Below are positions 1 to 11,625 of a stretch of DNA of 64,000 bases, in pieces. The notes below the pieces were generated by a model. It did not search any database and was not told where the DNA came from. It was given only the letters and a program-made list of their open reading frames with translations. How positions within the stretch are numbered: position 1 is the first letter of the stretch; each line of letters opens with the position of its first letter. The translations under genes and the position numbers were made by a program. Source of the DNA: Archilochus colubris (Eukaryota > Chordata > Aves > Apodiformes > Trochilidae); contig CM041083.1 of assembly GCA_023079485.1 (NCBI GenBank), forward strand, positions 168,041,400-168,105,399, read 5' to 3'.

Positions 1-46
1 TCTAAAATATTTGACTTTTCAGGGTGCTTTTTTCTCTTGATTTTTA

Positions 47-68
47 TTTTTTTTTTTTTTTTTTTTTT
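47..68. repeat. Oligo(T) tract
   Basis: An uninterrupted run of 22 T follows a TTTTTA leader. It could be a homopolymer or the reverse complement of an old poly(A) tail. No element body is recognisable on either side. Confidence 0.9.
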
Positions 69-822
69 GGAGGAAGCCTGAAGTCATTTCGATTTTAAAA
101 AGTTGCTGGAAGGCAAATTCTCTAAAAGTGTGTAACAGCCTACACTCTGAGTATAATATTTTAAAGTTATAATTCTAACAAAGGATTAATATCCAGTAAG
201 ATTTTTCTTTCTTCCAATCTAAAAAATAAACAGAAGTGCAGGAAATAACATGTGGAGCTTTGTCAGAAAGAAAGGGGAAAGGTCAGAAACTGGGGTGCTA
301 TGGCTCTGCACTTATTTATTTATTTCTGAGAGAAGCTGTTACTGCTGTTTCTAGAGTTTTCCTCTTAGTTAATGAACTTGTGATGGAAAGGTGTGTGTAA
401 TTATAGCTGTCAATATTAAATTCTAAATGTGCACTGCACTATGAATTTAATCTAAGTTTCCCTGTCCCCAGTCCTCCCTCCCCATTGCCACTGGGAGAGG
501 CTGAAGCACTTGACTGCTGCTGTGGCAAATTGGGTCCTAATAAGTATGATGCTTTACTGCTTCTTGTTTTTCTAAGATACAACTGCAGCATTTCAGAAGA
601 ACTCACCTGGGCATTAATTCAACAAGAAATGTTGGTAGGAGAATTATATTTTCCACGTTTTGATATCTCACTGAATGACTTGCATATAAAGAGGCCTGGC
701 AGCTGGTTTGTGTCAGTGACAGATGTGCTTGTCATTTCAGCCTTGCATTTGGCTGATTCACCTCTGCCAGACTTAAGAATAATATTCTTTTTGTTGTTTC
801 CTACTATTTTTTTAACTAGGAT

Positions 823-869
823 TAAAATAAAAAAAATAAATAAAATAAATAAATAAATAAATAATAAAA
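823..869. repeat. (AAAT)n / (TAAA)n simple repeat
   Basis: A-rich tetranucleotide repeat of about 45 bp with AAAATAAA and AAATAAAT units and a few slipped copies. It supplies the lysine/isoleucine/asparagine-rich end of the 485-856 open frame, which argues against that frame being a gene. Confidence 0.9.
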
Positions 870-2677
870 TCCCTACACAGAAAGAGGCTGTGACAAAAGA
901 ATTTAAATATTATCTAGCAGGTTTTGTTTAATGTTGAGAAATATATTCTCAATGCATGTCACCTCTAACAGCAGATTTATTCAGGGATGGAGATGGTGTA
1001 TAAGTAGAGGAATATTCATTTTTAGTGCATTAAATTAGCTCAAGCTGTATGTTTACATGCTTAGGGAGCGCAGACATAACTGATAAAACCTAACAACAGC
1101 TAGATAAGAGATACAAGGTGTTTCCATGAAAACCTTATTTAAGATGGATGTTTTCATGCTATGTACAATCTCATCAGGGATCAGAATGAATTCATACGTT
1201 AAGTAGAAATCAGAAATGTCACACATGTTTCTTCAGGAACCATGGATACACAGGACCATCTTCCAATCCACAGGTTATTTTATTATTTATTATGTCAGTT
1301 GCTGCACACAGGAAAGAAAAGAGAATGACAGAAAGAGAGAGAAAGAAAAAGGAAATAGACAGAAAGAGCCCACATCATTCTCATGGGTTTTTTTACTTTG
1401 TTTTAGAAAAGGCAGCTCCTCTATAGTTGAAATGCCACCAGATGGTCCCTGCTTTTCTGAAATAATGGTATCATTATGCCATGTAAAATGACCAGAACTG
1501 AGGCTTCTTCAATCAGATCCCAACCTTCACATGATGTACCAGATTTTCATTCAGAAATGAAATAAAAATATTTTTGAACAGTTTACATCAAAGCCTTTGA
1601 GTTTGTCTCATAATAGATTTCATTACACAGTTTTGTGGGAAGATTTTAAGCTCATGCAAAATTTTCAAGGCTTTAAACTTGGACTTTTGATCCTTGAACT
1701 AACCAGAGTCAGCTGCAAGTTTCCCATCAGTATCCTCAGCAACGTCACATTGGAGAGACTAAAATATATAAAAGAAGTAACCCTGTTTCATGTTGCTGCA
1801 CATCCAAGATTATCTGCCTGAAAAAATGCCTGAGTTGTTCTTGTGATACGTCACATGTAATGTGTATGCCCTGTGATATGGTACTGTCCATGCTAGTAAC
1901 AGGCCATATGTTTTGCACTGAGCTTGCACGATTTGCAAGGATGAAGCTTGCAAGGCCAGCTCTGCCTGAGCTTTTCTTGACCTGCCTGAAACATTGGTTC
2001 TCTTAAGTGTGACCACAATTTCTCTAACTCACTAGGTCTTTGTAGCTAATTTACTTTATTTTTCTTTATCTTGTATGATACATCCTGAGCTATAGACAGA
2101 TAGTAGAAATAAGCAGTTACTCTGCTAAACAGGAGATTTTTTTCCTCATATAATGATGCAGACAAATACAGTCCTGTTACAGTAGTGAAGAACTTGGAGA
2201 ACCATCACAGAGGCTCAATGGCATGGGATAAGGGATGGGGTAAAACCTGCCACTGATGACCCCACATCTATAAACATCTCACGGTTCTTCACAGCAATAC
2301 AGACCTGAATCTGAACAAAGCTAGCTGAGGAGTAACAAAAAGAACAAAAAATAGGATCTGTCCTGGTTTGAGACAGGACAAAAGCAATTTTATATTCAGT
2401 AATTTCACTTTTCAGTTAGGTGTCTTCTAAGTAGCTGCACTTTCTGAAATTAAGCACGTTTTTCAGTTAGTGTCTGCTTCTGGGACTGATAATGCTCGAT
2501 GTTTATAGTTATCACTGGAGTACGGTATGAGGAACCAAGGTCATTGCTAAGCATCTTGTGCATCAGAAACAAAAGGGAAGAAGTCACTCCTGTGAGGCTC
2601 CTGTGGAAAGGGGAGGAAAGCAGAGGTGATTAAAATTGATCAAACAAGGTATCCCGTCTCATACCCATCATATTCAG

Positions 2678-2684
2678 TATAAAG
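2678..2684 (+). promoter_or_regulatory. TATA-like box of the LTR
   Basis: TATAAAG lies in the middle of the LTR, upstream of the AATAAA at 3101. The position fits a U3 promoter. Whether it still fires cannot be told from sequence. Confidence 0.5.
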
Positions 2685-2948
2685 TTGAGGGATCACGAGG
2701 GTCAAGCTCTCTTAATCCATGGCTGGCATCCTGGGAGGATTCTGCCTTTGATCCCAATTCATGTCCTTCTGAAACTCTCTGTTCCCGTATCCAGCTCCCA
2801 TCTGTTCCTGACTCCAGGATCCCAGTCTGGGACTTTCCCAGGGCTGTCCTGAAGCCTCTATGACATGAGCATTATTGGGCTGGGGGAAGAGAAGCACAAT
2901 ATTGGTTTTGTTTATATTGTTATAAATTTCATTATTTTCTTTTTCATG

Positions 2949-3016
2949 TTTTTGGTTTTTGTTTGTTTTGTGGGGGTTTTTTTGTTTGTTTTGTTTTGTT
3001 TTGTTTTGTTTTTTGT
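2949..3016. repeat. (TTTTG)n-rich tract inside the LTR
   Basis: T-rich stretch with TTTG and TTTTG units plus a GGGGG interruption, ending just before TTAAAGCTATG. It lies between the TATA-like box and the poly(A) signal and probably arose by slippage of a T-rich part of the LTR. Confidence 0.85.
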
Positions 3017-3100
3017 TAAAGCTATGTAGTTTGCATTGCACCCTGTAAGTCTCTCTCTCTTATTTTTTTTCCTTTACCTTTCTGGGAAGAAAGAGTGGTT

Positions 3101-3106
3101 AATAAA
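3101..3106 (+). terminator. AATAAA polyadenylation signal of the LTR
   Basis: Canonical AATAAA about 50 bp before the LTR 3' end, preceded by a TC-rich stretch. The position matches the R/U5 region expected for a retroviral LTR in plus orientation. Confidence 0.6.
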
Positions 3107-3154
3107 GAGCATCTGTCATTCTTTCAGTTGGCAGCCCAGCGTTAAACTGTGACA

Positions 3155-4524
3155 GCATCTAATAAATAAAAAGCAACATCGAGAGTGAGTTTGGAAATAA
3201 CATGGAGCTACTGACCAGGGAGTACAGATCAAAGGTGCTAAAGCATGATAGAAAACATACGAAAATGATCCCAAGTGGATTCTAGAATGAGAAAGAAGCC
3301 ACCAATATCAACAACATGCCCCTGCTAGAGCAAGAAGGACAACATGACAATTTGTGGTTTTATGCTGCCCAGCACTCCAAAGCTATTTTAAGTAGCTACT
3401 GTAAGTAATTAGTAGTTTAAGATCAAGAAAAACAGTGGAAAGGGAGACATAACATCAGAAGAAGTGCATCAAGAAGTGCATGTTATAATTTTAATTGTTC
3501 TATTGATATTTTTGAGACTTTTTCTCCATATAAGCATTCTATTCCGTCTTCGTTTTTCTGTAAAATTAGATCTAGGCTTAGAATGATTCTTGAATTACAC
3601 TGTTAAAGTATCAGTTATACTAAGAGCAAATTCTTGACTTGATATATATACTTATACAGCATGATTCATCTTTGTCAATAAACAAGACTTTGAATATAAA
3701 ATATGGTATGAAAAGCCAGTGTGAGCAATCAGTTGGATCTGCTAATCAATAGAAACCAGCTTGATGACTTTCTAGACAGCTTGAAATCTCTGGAAATAAG
3801 GGAATGCAAGAGTGGCATTTTAAAACGATGGAAGGGATTCTGAGTAAATTAGTGATATTTCTTGTCAAAAAGTCACAAATACATGTTTCTCAATATTCAG
3901 ACTTGTATTAATGGAAAACAGCTTATATAAACCTTTCTTCCAGGTGGTTTTAAAAATAAATACTTGATGCATATATTTAGATTTCCAAATATTTTTTTTC
4001 TCTTTAATGTTTTAGGAAAGGAGAAACCCTCATAAAATATTAAAAATTACTTGAAAATGAAAAATTGTCCCCTTTAAACAGCCATGAGTGATTACACTAC
4101 TTCCACCATTTTTAGAATTACCTTTTTTTGTTCTCTCCTCTTGCCTTTCCTCAAATGCTCAGCCACTCGACAGGGTGATGCTGGCTGGTGACAGCAAAGG
4201 AGACACGGGGACCCTGAAAACATTTTTGTTCAGTGTGACTGGAGCAATGACATAGACTTTCTAATACTTTGACATCCCTCACTGGCTGACATTCCACTTC
4301 AAAAAACGATTTCCCTGCTGGCTGGAGCAACTGACACATAGATTGTAAGTCATGAGATTCAGATCATCATATGATCCACCGAATGCCTGAGTGCATTGTA
4401 AATGACAGTATGCACCTGAATGTCAACACCATGGACCATTGAAGAAATATAATGGCCAAGTGTGATGCTTTGGACATTTGTTTAGACTCCCATACATATC
4501 AATTTTTCTTAAGTTGTTCTCCAC
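3155..4524. other. Single-copy AT-rich non-coding DNA
   Basis: I see no gene, repeat family or RNA in this interval. The only open frame (4151-4339, minus) is 62 codons with no recognisable motif. Confidence 0.65.
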
Positions 4525-4678
4525 AAGAAAAGAAAAACTGAAAACAGAAAAGGAGAGGAGCAGAAAGAAAGAAGAGAGAGAATGAAAAAGGAAGGAAGGA
4601 GGTAGAGAGAGAGAAGGAGAAAGAAAGGAAAGGGAAAAAGAAATTAATTATGGCATGGAAGGGAGGAGGGAGAAAAGA
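4525..4678. repeat. Purine-rich (GA/GGAA) low-complexity tract
   Basis: Almost pure A/G on the plus strand, with GAAAG, GGAAGG and GAGAGA motifs and no single dominant unit. It resembles a degenerate version of the purine microsatellites further right in the window. Confidence 0.75.
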
Positions 4679-5572
4679 TTTGGTTTGTCACAGGAGGGTC
4701 ACTTAGCAGTTAGTTATACAATGTCCAGGACTGATAAATCTCTCAAGTACTGTAGCTAGATAAATCTCCTTTTTCTTTGGGGAAATTACAACAGCTGAAA
4801 ATGCTTAGTGGGGAGAATTTTATGTGGAGCCACAAATGAATTCCCAGACATTGATGATCAGTTGTCAATTGCCAAATACAATCAAATATTCACTGCACAT
4901 CTCTGCAGTGTATGGATGGAATTAATCTAGCAGTGCTGCCTTTCTGGACAGTGTAAATGCACCACGTTTGTGCTCTTAACTACATTTGTACCCATAGGGG
5001 TGTTCAGGTGTCCAGGGAGATGAGATTTCTGGGTTGTTTTTTGTTGTTTCTTTGTTTGTTTGTTTTTCCTGCTTGCCTGCTTGATTCTGGTTATGTAAGA
5101 AATTTGGAGACTTTGCAGCAACATGAGAAGGTTCAAGTCTTTTGAGTCAGGGAAAAAAATCTTGGGTAAGTCATTTCAGTTTGATTCAGTTGTAAAGATA
5201 AGGTCTTTGGGACTGTTTGGAGTTGATGTAATGGGTAGAAAGGGCTGAAATGAAGAGTAGTAGTAGAGTAGACAGTAGTCTCAGAGTGGACTCTTTCACT
5301 AGTAAGAGTAGGACATAAATGTAACATTCAAAGTCACAGCTACCACAGTTGAACCCATTTTAAGTCTAAGACAAAACTAGGAATAAATGAGTCATCCTAT
5401 TCCATTCCTTCCCATACTGTCCTGTGCTTCATGTTTCCGCTTCTTTCTATGTGATTTCAGCTTGAGGTCTGAACAAAGGTATCACACTATTGGGAAATAT
5501 CAGGGCTATGGAAATACCCTGGAGACCTCAATCAGATTCATGGGCTTTTTTTCATAAGTTTATAGGGAGAAA
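4679..5572. other. Single-copy non-coding DNA
   Basis: No recognisable gene. It contains a short perfect hairpin, CACTGCA...TGCAGTG (4891-4910), that is too small to call an RNA gene. The open frames at 4927-5136 (minus), 4957-5145 and 5133-5327 (minus) overlap each other and show no protein features. Confidence 0.65.
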
Positions 5573-5812
5573 ATACTCCTAGGTTAGATATTAGGAAAAT
5601 AAATTCCTTAGCGTAAGCATGGTTAGATAGTGGAATATGTTGTCCAGGGAGGTTGTGGATGCCTCATCCAAGGAATTGTTCAAGATCAGGTTGGATAGGT
5701 CTTTGAACAACCTAGTCTAGTGGAAGGTGTCCATGCCCATGCAGGTGGGTTGGAACTAGATGATCTTTAAGGTCACTTTCAACTCAATCATTACTACAAT
5801 TCTATGATTCTA
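5573..5812 (+). mobile_element. CR1 LINE 3' end fragment
   Basis: The sequence follows the CR1 3' end: a TTAGATATTAGG segment, GGAATATGTTGTCCAGGG, the GAGGTTGTGGATGCCTC segment, then GGTTGGAACTAGATGATCTT and the tail ATTCTATG followed by ATTCTA. CR1 is the dominant avian LINE and is usually 5'-truncated; this copy keeps only about 240 bp of the 3' end and has no coding capacity. Divergence is substantial, with many point changes and small gaps, so it is old. Confidence 0.92.
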
Positions 5813-5851
5813 GTATTACACCCACAGAAATAATTTGCTAAACTGAAAGCC

Positions 5852-5889
5852 ATCACACTTCAGCATACTGATCACACTTCAGCATACTG
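5852..5889. repeat. Perfect 19-bp tandem duplication (2 copies)
   Basis: ATCACACTTCAGCATACTG occurs twice in direct succession without mismatch. The lack of differences suggests a recent duplication relative to the flanking old CR1. Confidence 0.95.
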
Positions 5890-5924
5890 AGCTTCTACCT
5901 AAGACAATCAACAAGAGAAAACTT

Positions 5925-5953
5925 AAAAAAAAAAAAAAAAAGAAAAAAAAGAA
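5925..5953. repeat. Oligo(A) tract
   Basis: A-run with single G interruptions. No retroposed body is recognisable immediately upstream, so I call it simple low-complexity DNA. Confidence 0.9.
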
Positions 5954-8900
5954 ACTGTTTTCCTTTTAAACATTTTTCTTCATTGTCTTCATTGATGACT
6001 TGAACTATCATCTTCCTCTGCTCCCTATAGAAGTGCAGGGCAGTTAAACCCCTAGTTTGGTCAGCTTGCAAATGAGGTGGAAGGAACCTCAGCTTTTAAA
6101 TGTTTTTGTTGAAATATTAATTTAGTTAAAACACTTAATGCTCTCTAGTGTCTGCATCTCTCCTGAAACCTGAAACAGAGATCAGATCTTCCAGATGAAT
6201 GTAGTAGATGAATTAGTGCCCTTGCTGAAAATAAATATATATAATTTTCATGTGAATTTGGGGGCAATGAATAAGTAATTACTGAAATCCATAGCAGAAG
6301 TTGAATGGGGAAGGAGAACTGCAATACCTAGGCCATCTTCACAGGACACCTTCACTGTGACTCAGTTTATCCACTTGTAAAGTGAGGGCAGCAATGTGTT
6401 CCACAAAATCGTTGAGAGCCTAAGTTCATGAATGTTTTACAAAGACTACCAAGATCTTTAGTTGGTATGCAGCACAGATGAGAAAGGCTTATTTCAGAAT
6501 TTTATTTTTAAAATGGTTTGAAAATGCTTCTGACAAATATAATTAATTTTAAAAAAACTAATAAAGGGATTTTTCTCCTTCCCAAAGATATAGCTTTGGC
6601 ACTTATTTACAGTTAAACTATCCAAAAGTTTGAGTTTTTAAAATAAAACATTTTGAAAGGCTATTTGAAAAAGTGTTATTATTCCAACAGCTCTCACTAG
6701 CAGTACAGTTAAGAGCCTATAAGATTTTCTGTTATAAACCTGGATTTTCAGGATTAATTTATAAGCTTTTAAAAATCCCATTGGGTTAAAAAATGTCATA
6801 CAAGCTGTCAACCTATACCACATATTTTTTCCTACTGTAAAATGTTTTAAATACTTCAGAAATTTTTTAGATGTGAACCAATCCCCTGAATAGAACTTTT
6901 GTTGGTTTATGGGGTTTTTCATCAGGTGAAGCTAAAAATGCTATCAGATGTGTTTGCAGCAATGCACACCAAGTTATCACTATGATGTGTACTATAAATG
7001 TAAGAGGTAAAATCTGCATAGAATGGCCCACAGATGCCTAGTAACCCTCTTGGGTGAGGGGTCGATCATAGATTAATGAAAAGATTAATGAAGTAGGCTT
7101 GCAGCCTCTTAATGTGGATTTTGCAGGATGCTAGTTAAAAGGGTTGTGTTTAGTTACTGGAAAGACTGATTGCAACCTGCAGTACTGAAGCCACATGAAT
7201 CATTGCATTAGCATATAGAATTGAGACAACAAGTGATTTTAAAGGTACTTAAAATCATTTCTTGATTGATTAAGTTCCTGAGCAAGAACATTTTGCTTAA
7301 TGTCAGTAAATATGAAAAGCACAGTCTCATTCCTCAACAGCTACTTAGTTCTCTCTTTTCCCTACTCCTGCAGGCAGCTCCATGCTGACTATTACACTGC
7401 TTTAGGAGTGCCAGAAACCACTCACCAGCTTTTGCACTGGCATTGCTAAGGCAGAAGACCTTCAAAGCAGTACTCTTCTATCCCAAGAAAATGGAATACT
7501 CTATTAATAATTCCACTCTATTAATAAGTCCACAGAAACACACTAATAGGTGAAAAGGCTGTTGGCATTTTGGCAATAAATTCAGGGCAAATTTTTACAA
7601 CAGAAAGTGCACAAAAAAAACCAAACCAAAATAAAACAAAACAAATCCAAAACCAAACAGCCAGTCTACAGACAACTGTCCTCATCTAAAAAGATCTAGA
7701 AAAAAAGTGACATAAGTCTCTTCCCTACTCCCAGTAGAATCACTGTTATGTTCTGACCCTGTTTGTCTTAGAGGAACTGAGCCTCTGGATCACTTCCCTG
7801 ATGCCTGTCCTATCATGAAAGATCTTTGCACAACTCCAGAGGCAAGAGAAGCAGAGAAGCTCAGCACACATCTTTGTACAAACGTAAATGTTTGTGTGCA
7901 TGTGTGTGTGTGCATTAATCCAGCTGAAGGCAGTGAGGAGGCAACTTGCCCTCCTTTCTGCCAGACTGTTCGTCTGCAACAGCTCCTCTCTTGCCCTTGC
8001 ATGTAGGTTTTGCTTTTGTTTGTCTGGGTTTGTTTTTGCAGGTGAACACCCACAGACCTCAAGGTTCAGGTGGCAGGGGCAGGAGAGGGAGAAATTAAAA
8101 GACAAGAGCAGCACGTAAATGTTGATTTCACAAACGTAGTTGGGTATTCATTTGAAACATATTTATAGCCACTCCCAATGCACATGCTAATTAAATTGGT
8201 CACACATTTTTTGCTGCTGTTTGCTAAACATGCTGTAGAGTTTTACTGAATGCCTATCAGTTAAATCCCAAATGGTGTTCTGCTTGAATTGAACCTAAGT
8301 TCTTAACCATATGCTTCATGCTAAAATGTTAATTGGAAAAAATTATGGCACAGAATTGTGGATACTTATTTGTTTTCCATACATACCAATTATTTAACTT
8401 ACTTCTTATTTAAATTATACTTTGTAACATAAGAGAATAGGGAGACTGCTTTTTTGAGCACTTTTCAAATGTTATGGTCTTTATTGCACATTTGTCTGAA
8501 GATTCCCAGAGCCAGGGGAGAGACCTGGTTGCAGACATGATGACTCAAGGAGACCTGGGAAGACATGATGGGAAGGATATCATTCTTCTTCCATCCAAGG
8601 ATGCAGTGATTTTACTTCTACCCAACATAGACTCTGGGCAGAGTCTTGACCTTGGGCAATGGTGCTGGTTGCTTTTCCTCCTACCCCCTGCTTCTCTAGA
8701 TACAGCTGTATTTGAATTTCCATAAAATCCTTCCAGCTCTTTAAAACAGCATGAAAGAAAAACATTCCAGAATTCACTGAAATTGGGATGACTGTAAAGA
8801 GCCAGAGAGAGGCAGTTTGGTGATGAAATGGCAATATCAGATTTGTTCTGATACTTTAAAGAAAAGAAATACACATTTTTTTATAGATAGAGCTATCTCA

Positions 8901-10652
8901 TGCAGTTATTTGAATAATTTCTCTGTAACCCACAGTAGAAAGACAATTTCATTAGTTTGCTACCTGGAATTCATGCAGTTTTAGATGTACGATAATGACG
9001 GATTCCAGAATTTTCTATTCCAGTTTATTCAACAAATGAAAAGTATTTCAAAAAGCAAAAGATAACTTTCCCCCGCAAAAAATGATATTTGAAAGACTTC
9101 ATTTTATTACTCAAAATCCTATATTGTACTTAAAATCTCTGCAATGGCCTTTGTGCCAGCAGGGTGTTGCAAAGAGATTATAGTGAAAATGACGCTGAGA
9201 CTTCAGTTTCACCTGGACCTGTGGATAGTGATTTACGCTCAGCATAGTTTTTTCCTGTTCCATATTTTATATAGCTATTTGTAACTGTGTAATGTGAATG
9301 CTATTGAGGCAGAGTTCTCCTTGCAGTTACACAAAGCTATACAGAGGGCACAAAGCAGTGAAGTATTAGTCCTTCTCTCTCGAATGCGCAGAACATCTGT
9401 TACATTAATCTAAATCTTTGGTGTGCTTCTTTCTTCTTACCCTTTGAAAACCTTGCCAAAATCTCTCATTGCATAATTTAAACTCTCTAAGCCAAATTAA
9501 AACATCATCCATTATATACTCTGAAAACTTTCTAGCTGTCTTAGATCTACCCAATTAATCTCAGAAATATCTTGGGAGTTGAACTTCTACTAAAGTGTAT
9601 TTGTTGAGATGAATAACATCAGAAAAGTGACTTTTAACCTAGATTTACCCAACACTCACTTCCAAACTACATCTGACATTTTTATTTTGGTAAACTTAGT
9701 TGAGACTTCTTCAGATGCTTCAGTTAGATGACACCTGCATTTTCCAGCTTTGCTTAAATGTTGTTCTTTGTCCCTATGCTCTCAGAGAGCAGCATTAACA
9801 TATTCCCTTTACTTGATCAGATATCTCTCTTTTTATTATATTTCCATTTATTTTTTCATCTGTATGAAGAAGTGTAATTTTATTAGTGGATGAATCACTA
9901 GCATGTACCAATTTATCTATCCTGAAGTGCTATTTTTTGTCCATACTCTCTCAGCCTTGAATAATAATTAGGGATTGATTCACTTTGCCTGTTGCTGATA
10001 AAAATATCTTTTCAACCAACTATTCTCAGTATTCTCCAGTGTATAATAATCCCTCCTATATGCTGACATCCTCAGAGCTTTGTTGTTTCACTCTCCTTGC
10101 CTTTTTATGTTCCCTCAGTGCAGGGATGAAAGCAATTGCCCCACGTAGTCTGTATTCTTCACATACCCTGTTCCACTGATACAGGCAATTTCTTTTATAT
10201 GATTATCCCTGAGAATTTGGGTAGTTTTTACTTATAACACAGTTCTGTCATCACATATGCATAAACATACAGCCATAACAGAAAAACAAAAAGAAAGTCT
10301 TTTTATCAGCAACATTGTATGTTGAATTACAGAGTTTGTATATTTATCTGTTCCCTGTGCTGCTATGTTGTCTTCCTCCTTCATTAAAGTTAATGACCCT
10401 AAGTCCAATACCTGAAGGACAACTTCTTTGTGTACTTTCTAAGTTGAAATAGTATATAAAATACTGAAACCCTACCCAAAAGTTTTCTTTAAAAATCCTC
10501 TTGATTAATAGAGTAAAATATCTCCCTGAATAAACAGTTTTTAAGTATGACACAATGCCTTGTGTAATCATACTACACTACTGCAGGATAAAGGATACCT
10601 TTTTGCTTATTATTATCACAGTCTGATGTTTTAAATATTATTATTAAAGTCA
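5954..10652. other. Single-copy AT-rich non-coding DNA, 4.7 kb
   Basis: No gene, RNA or repeat family was recognised apart from an A/C-rich patch (7609-7664). The open frames near 7746-8118 lie on both strands of the same segment, which contains a TG-rich stretch; their overlap in several frames argues against coding. The same holds for the frames at 8474-8874. Nothing else stands out. Confidence 0.6.
7609..7664. repeat. A/C-rich (AAAAC)n-like tract
   Basis: A-rich stretch with recurring CCAAACC, AAAACAAAAC and CCAAAACC motifs, one of several similar islands in this window. Confidence 0.75.
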
Positions 10653-11102
10653 TGTGGTTACAGACTGGGAGAGTCTGACCTCACTGATTTGCAATTGTCT
10701 CAAAAGAGCAATTTTAAAGTGAATAGCTCTGGCTAAGGTGGAGGACCTGGCCTGGCCAGAACTGAGCAGGGGGTGACACCTCGGGAGGAGATAAGAACTA
10801 CTGGGTGGAGACTTCTGCCCTTTTCTGAGGGCCAGCCTGGAATGCAGGGATGTCCCTCCAGGCACGATTAAACCACCTTGATTGTACTTATGCTGATGTA
10901 CCTGGCTGAGGGGGCTGGAATGGAGTGGGGAGTAGTGCTTGGAAGGAGATAAGAACTGATGAGTGGGGGAGGGACTGCACCCTTCTAAGGAAGCTCCCCC
11001 CCACTCCAGGCAGCCTGTCTGCAATGGCTTTGATGCCAATGCCCCTGGCTTCTGTGGTAGCTGACTGACAGCTGCCCCTCAGGAACAAAAGGAACTCAGG
11101 GG

Positions 11103-11109
11103 TATATAT
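11103..11109 (+). promoter_or_regulatory. TATA box of the LTR
   Basis: TATATAT directly after GGAACTCAGGGG and about 265 bp before the AATAAA. Position and context suit a retroviral U3 promoter, and this is the best preserved promoter-like site in the window. Confidence 0.6.
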
Positions 11110-11234
11110 GGTTGTCCATGCTATGGCTGTTTTGCTGTCTCTTGACCCACCACCATCTTGCATCGGGCCCTGTCCAGGATCAGCAACATCTTGAAGAAAC
11201 TCGCTGGGCAGCTGGACCCCTGGTGGTCACTCTG

Positions 11235-11310
11235 TCTCTCATTCTTTCTTACCACTTTCTTACTCTTTTTCTCCACTTTTCTCTCTCATTCTTTCTTACC
11301 ACTTTCTTAC
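11235..11310 (+). repeat. 47-bp direct repeat within the LTR
   Basis: TCTCTCATTCTTTCTTACCA and the following CTTTCTTAC occur at 11235 and again at 11282, a 47-bp period. The second copy runs on into TC-rich sequence. It is an internal duplication of the pyrimidine-rich part of the LTR. Confidence 0.85.
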
Positions 11311-11373
11311 CACTTTTCTCTCTCTCTTATATCTTCTTTTCCTCTCTCCATCTTTTGCCTGTGTCACTTGTCA

Positions 11374-11379
11374 AATAAA
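11374..11379 (+). terminator. AATAAA polyadenylation signal of the LTR
   Basis: AATAAA in the context GTCAAATAAAGTCTGC, downstream of a TATA box and a TC-rich tract, as expected for the R region of a retroviral LTR. Confidence 0.65.
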
Positions 11380-11599
11380 GTCTGCTTACACCCAACCCTT
11401 CTATGGTTGGACTTCGTTTCGCAGATCCAAAACAAAAAGAAATTTTAATGTTACCTCAGCCCATAACACATAAAAATCCTTTTTTTCCTTCCCTCTGTCC
11501 CTCCCTCCCTCATGTTCCAGAAAAAAAAAAAAAAAAGGACACATTATGTAAAATGTGTGCTACCTTCACTAAAGACACATGCACACAACTCCTGCACAC

Positions 11600-11625
11600 T
11601 TATTTATTTATTTATTTATTTATTC
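11600..11625. repeat. (TTTA)n microsatellite
   Basis: Six uninterrupted TTTA/TATT units. Confidence 0.95.

Larger units (their letters stand above)
1..2358. other. Single-copy AT-rich non-coding DNA
   Basis: No gene was recognised. The longest open frame (485-856, plus strand) encodes a low-complexity C-terminus derived from a TAAA microsatellite and resembles no family I know. The interval holds a T-tract near its left edge and an AAAT-rich simple repeat, listed separately. Short open frames at 1216-1491, 1597-1821 and 1810-2016 (minus) have no recognisable domain, splice context or coding bias. I see no RNA gene. Confidence 0.7.
2359..3154 (+). mobile_element. Solo LTR of an avian endogenous retrovirus, about 796 bp
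   Basis: The segment starts TGTCCTGGTTT and ends AAACTGTGACA. The reverse complement of the end is TGTCACAGTTT, so the termini form a good inverted repeat of the TG...CA type. Inside, in order, are a TATA-like box (2678-2684), a T-rich tract and an AATAAA signal (3101-3106) about 50 bp before the end, which is normal U3-R-U5 layout on the plus strand. The start closely resembles the TGTCCTGGTTTGAG opening of common avian ERV LTRs as I remember them. Flanks are GGATC on the left and GCATC on the right, a possible 5-bp target duplication with one mismatch. No gag, pol or env sequence and no second LTR lies next to it, so it is a solo LTR left by recombination. Class (ERVL-like or ERVK-like) is not settled. 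Confidence 0.82.
10653..11470 (+). mobile_element. Solo LTR of an avian endogenous retrovirus, with TATA and AATAAA
   Basis: An approximately 820-bp segment clearly more GC-rich than its flanks. It begins near TGTGGTTACAG and ends near CAGCCCATAACACA. It contains two GGAGATAAGAACT boxes (about 10787 and 10948), TATATAT at 11103-11109, a CTTGACCCACCACCATCTTG segment, a TC-rich stretch with a 47-bp internal duplication, and AATAAA at 11374-11379 followed by a GTTGGACTTCGTTTCGCAG segment. This order matches avian ERV LTRs with short R/U5 regions as I remember them, probably ERVK-like. Start and end are approximate and I could not see a convincing target duplication. No internal retroviral sequence is attached, so it is a solo LTR. 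Open frames inside it on both strands are not genes. Confidence 0.8.

Noticed and set aside
485..856. 123-codon plus-strand frame
   Set aside because: No family, no splice or start context, and the C-terminus is encoded by an AAAT microsatellite.
4891..4910. 7-bp perfect hairpin as a small RNA
   Set aside because: Too short for a microRNA precursor and expected by chance in 64 kb.
5852..5889. Possible CRISPR-like repeat
   Set aside because: Only two head-to-tail copies with no spacer between them; a simple tandem duplication in vertebrate DNA.
10650..11448. Frames of 88-129 codons on both strands
   Set aside because: They coincide with a solo LTR carrying TATA and AATAAA; not a host gene.
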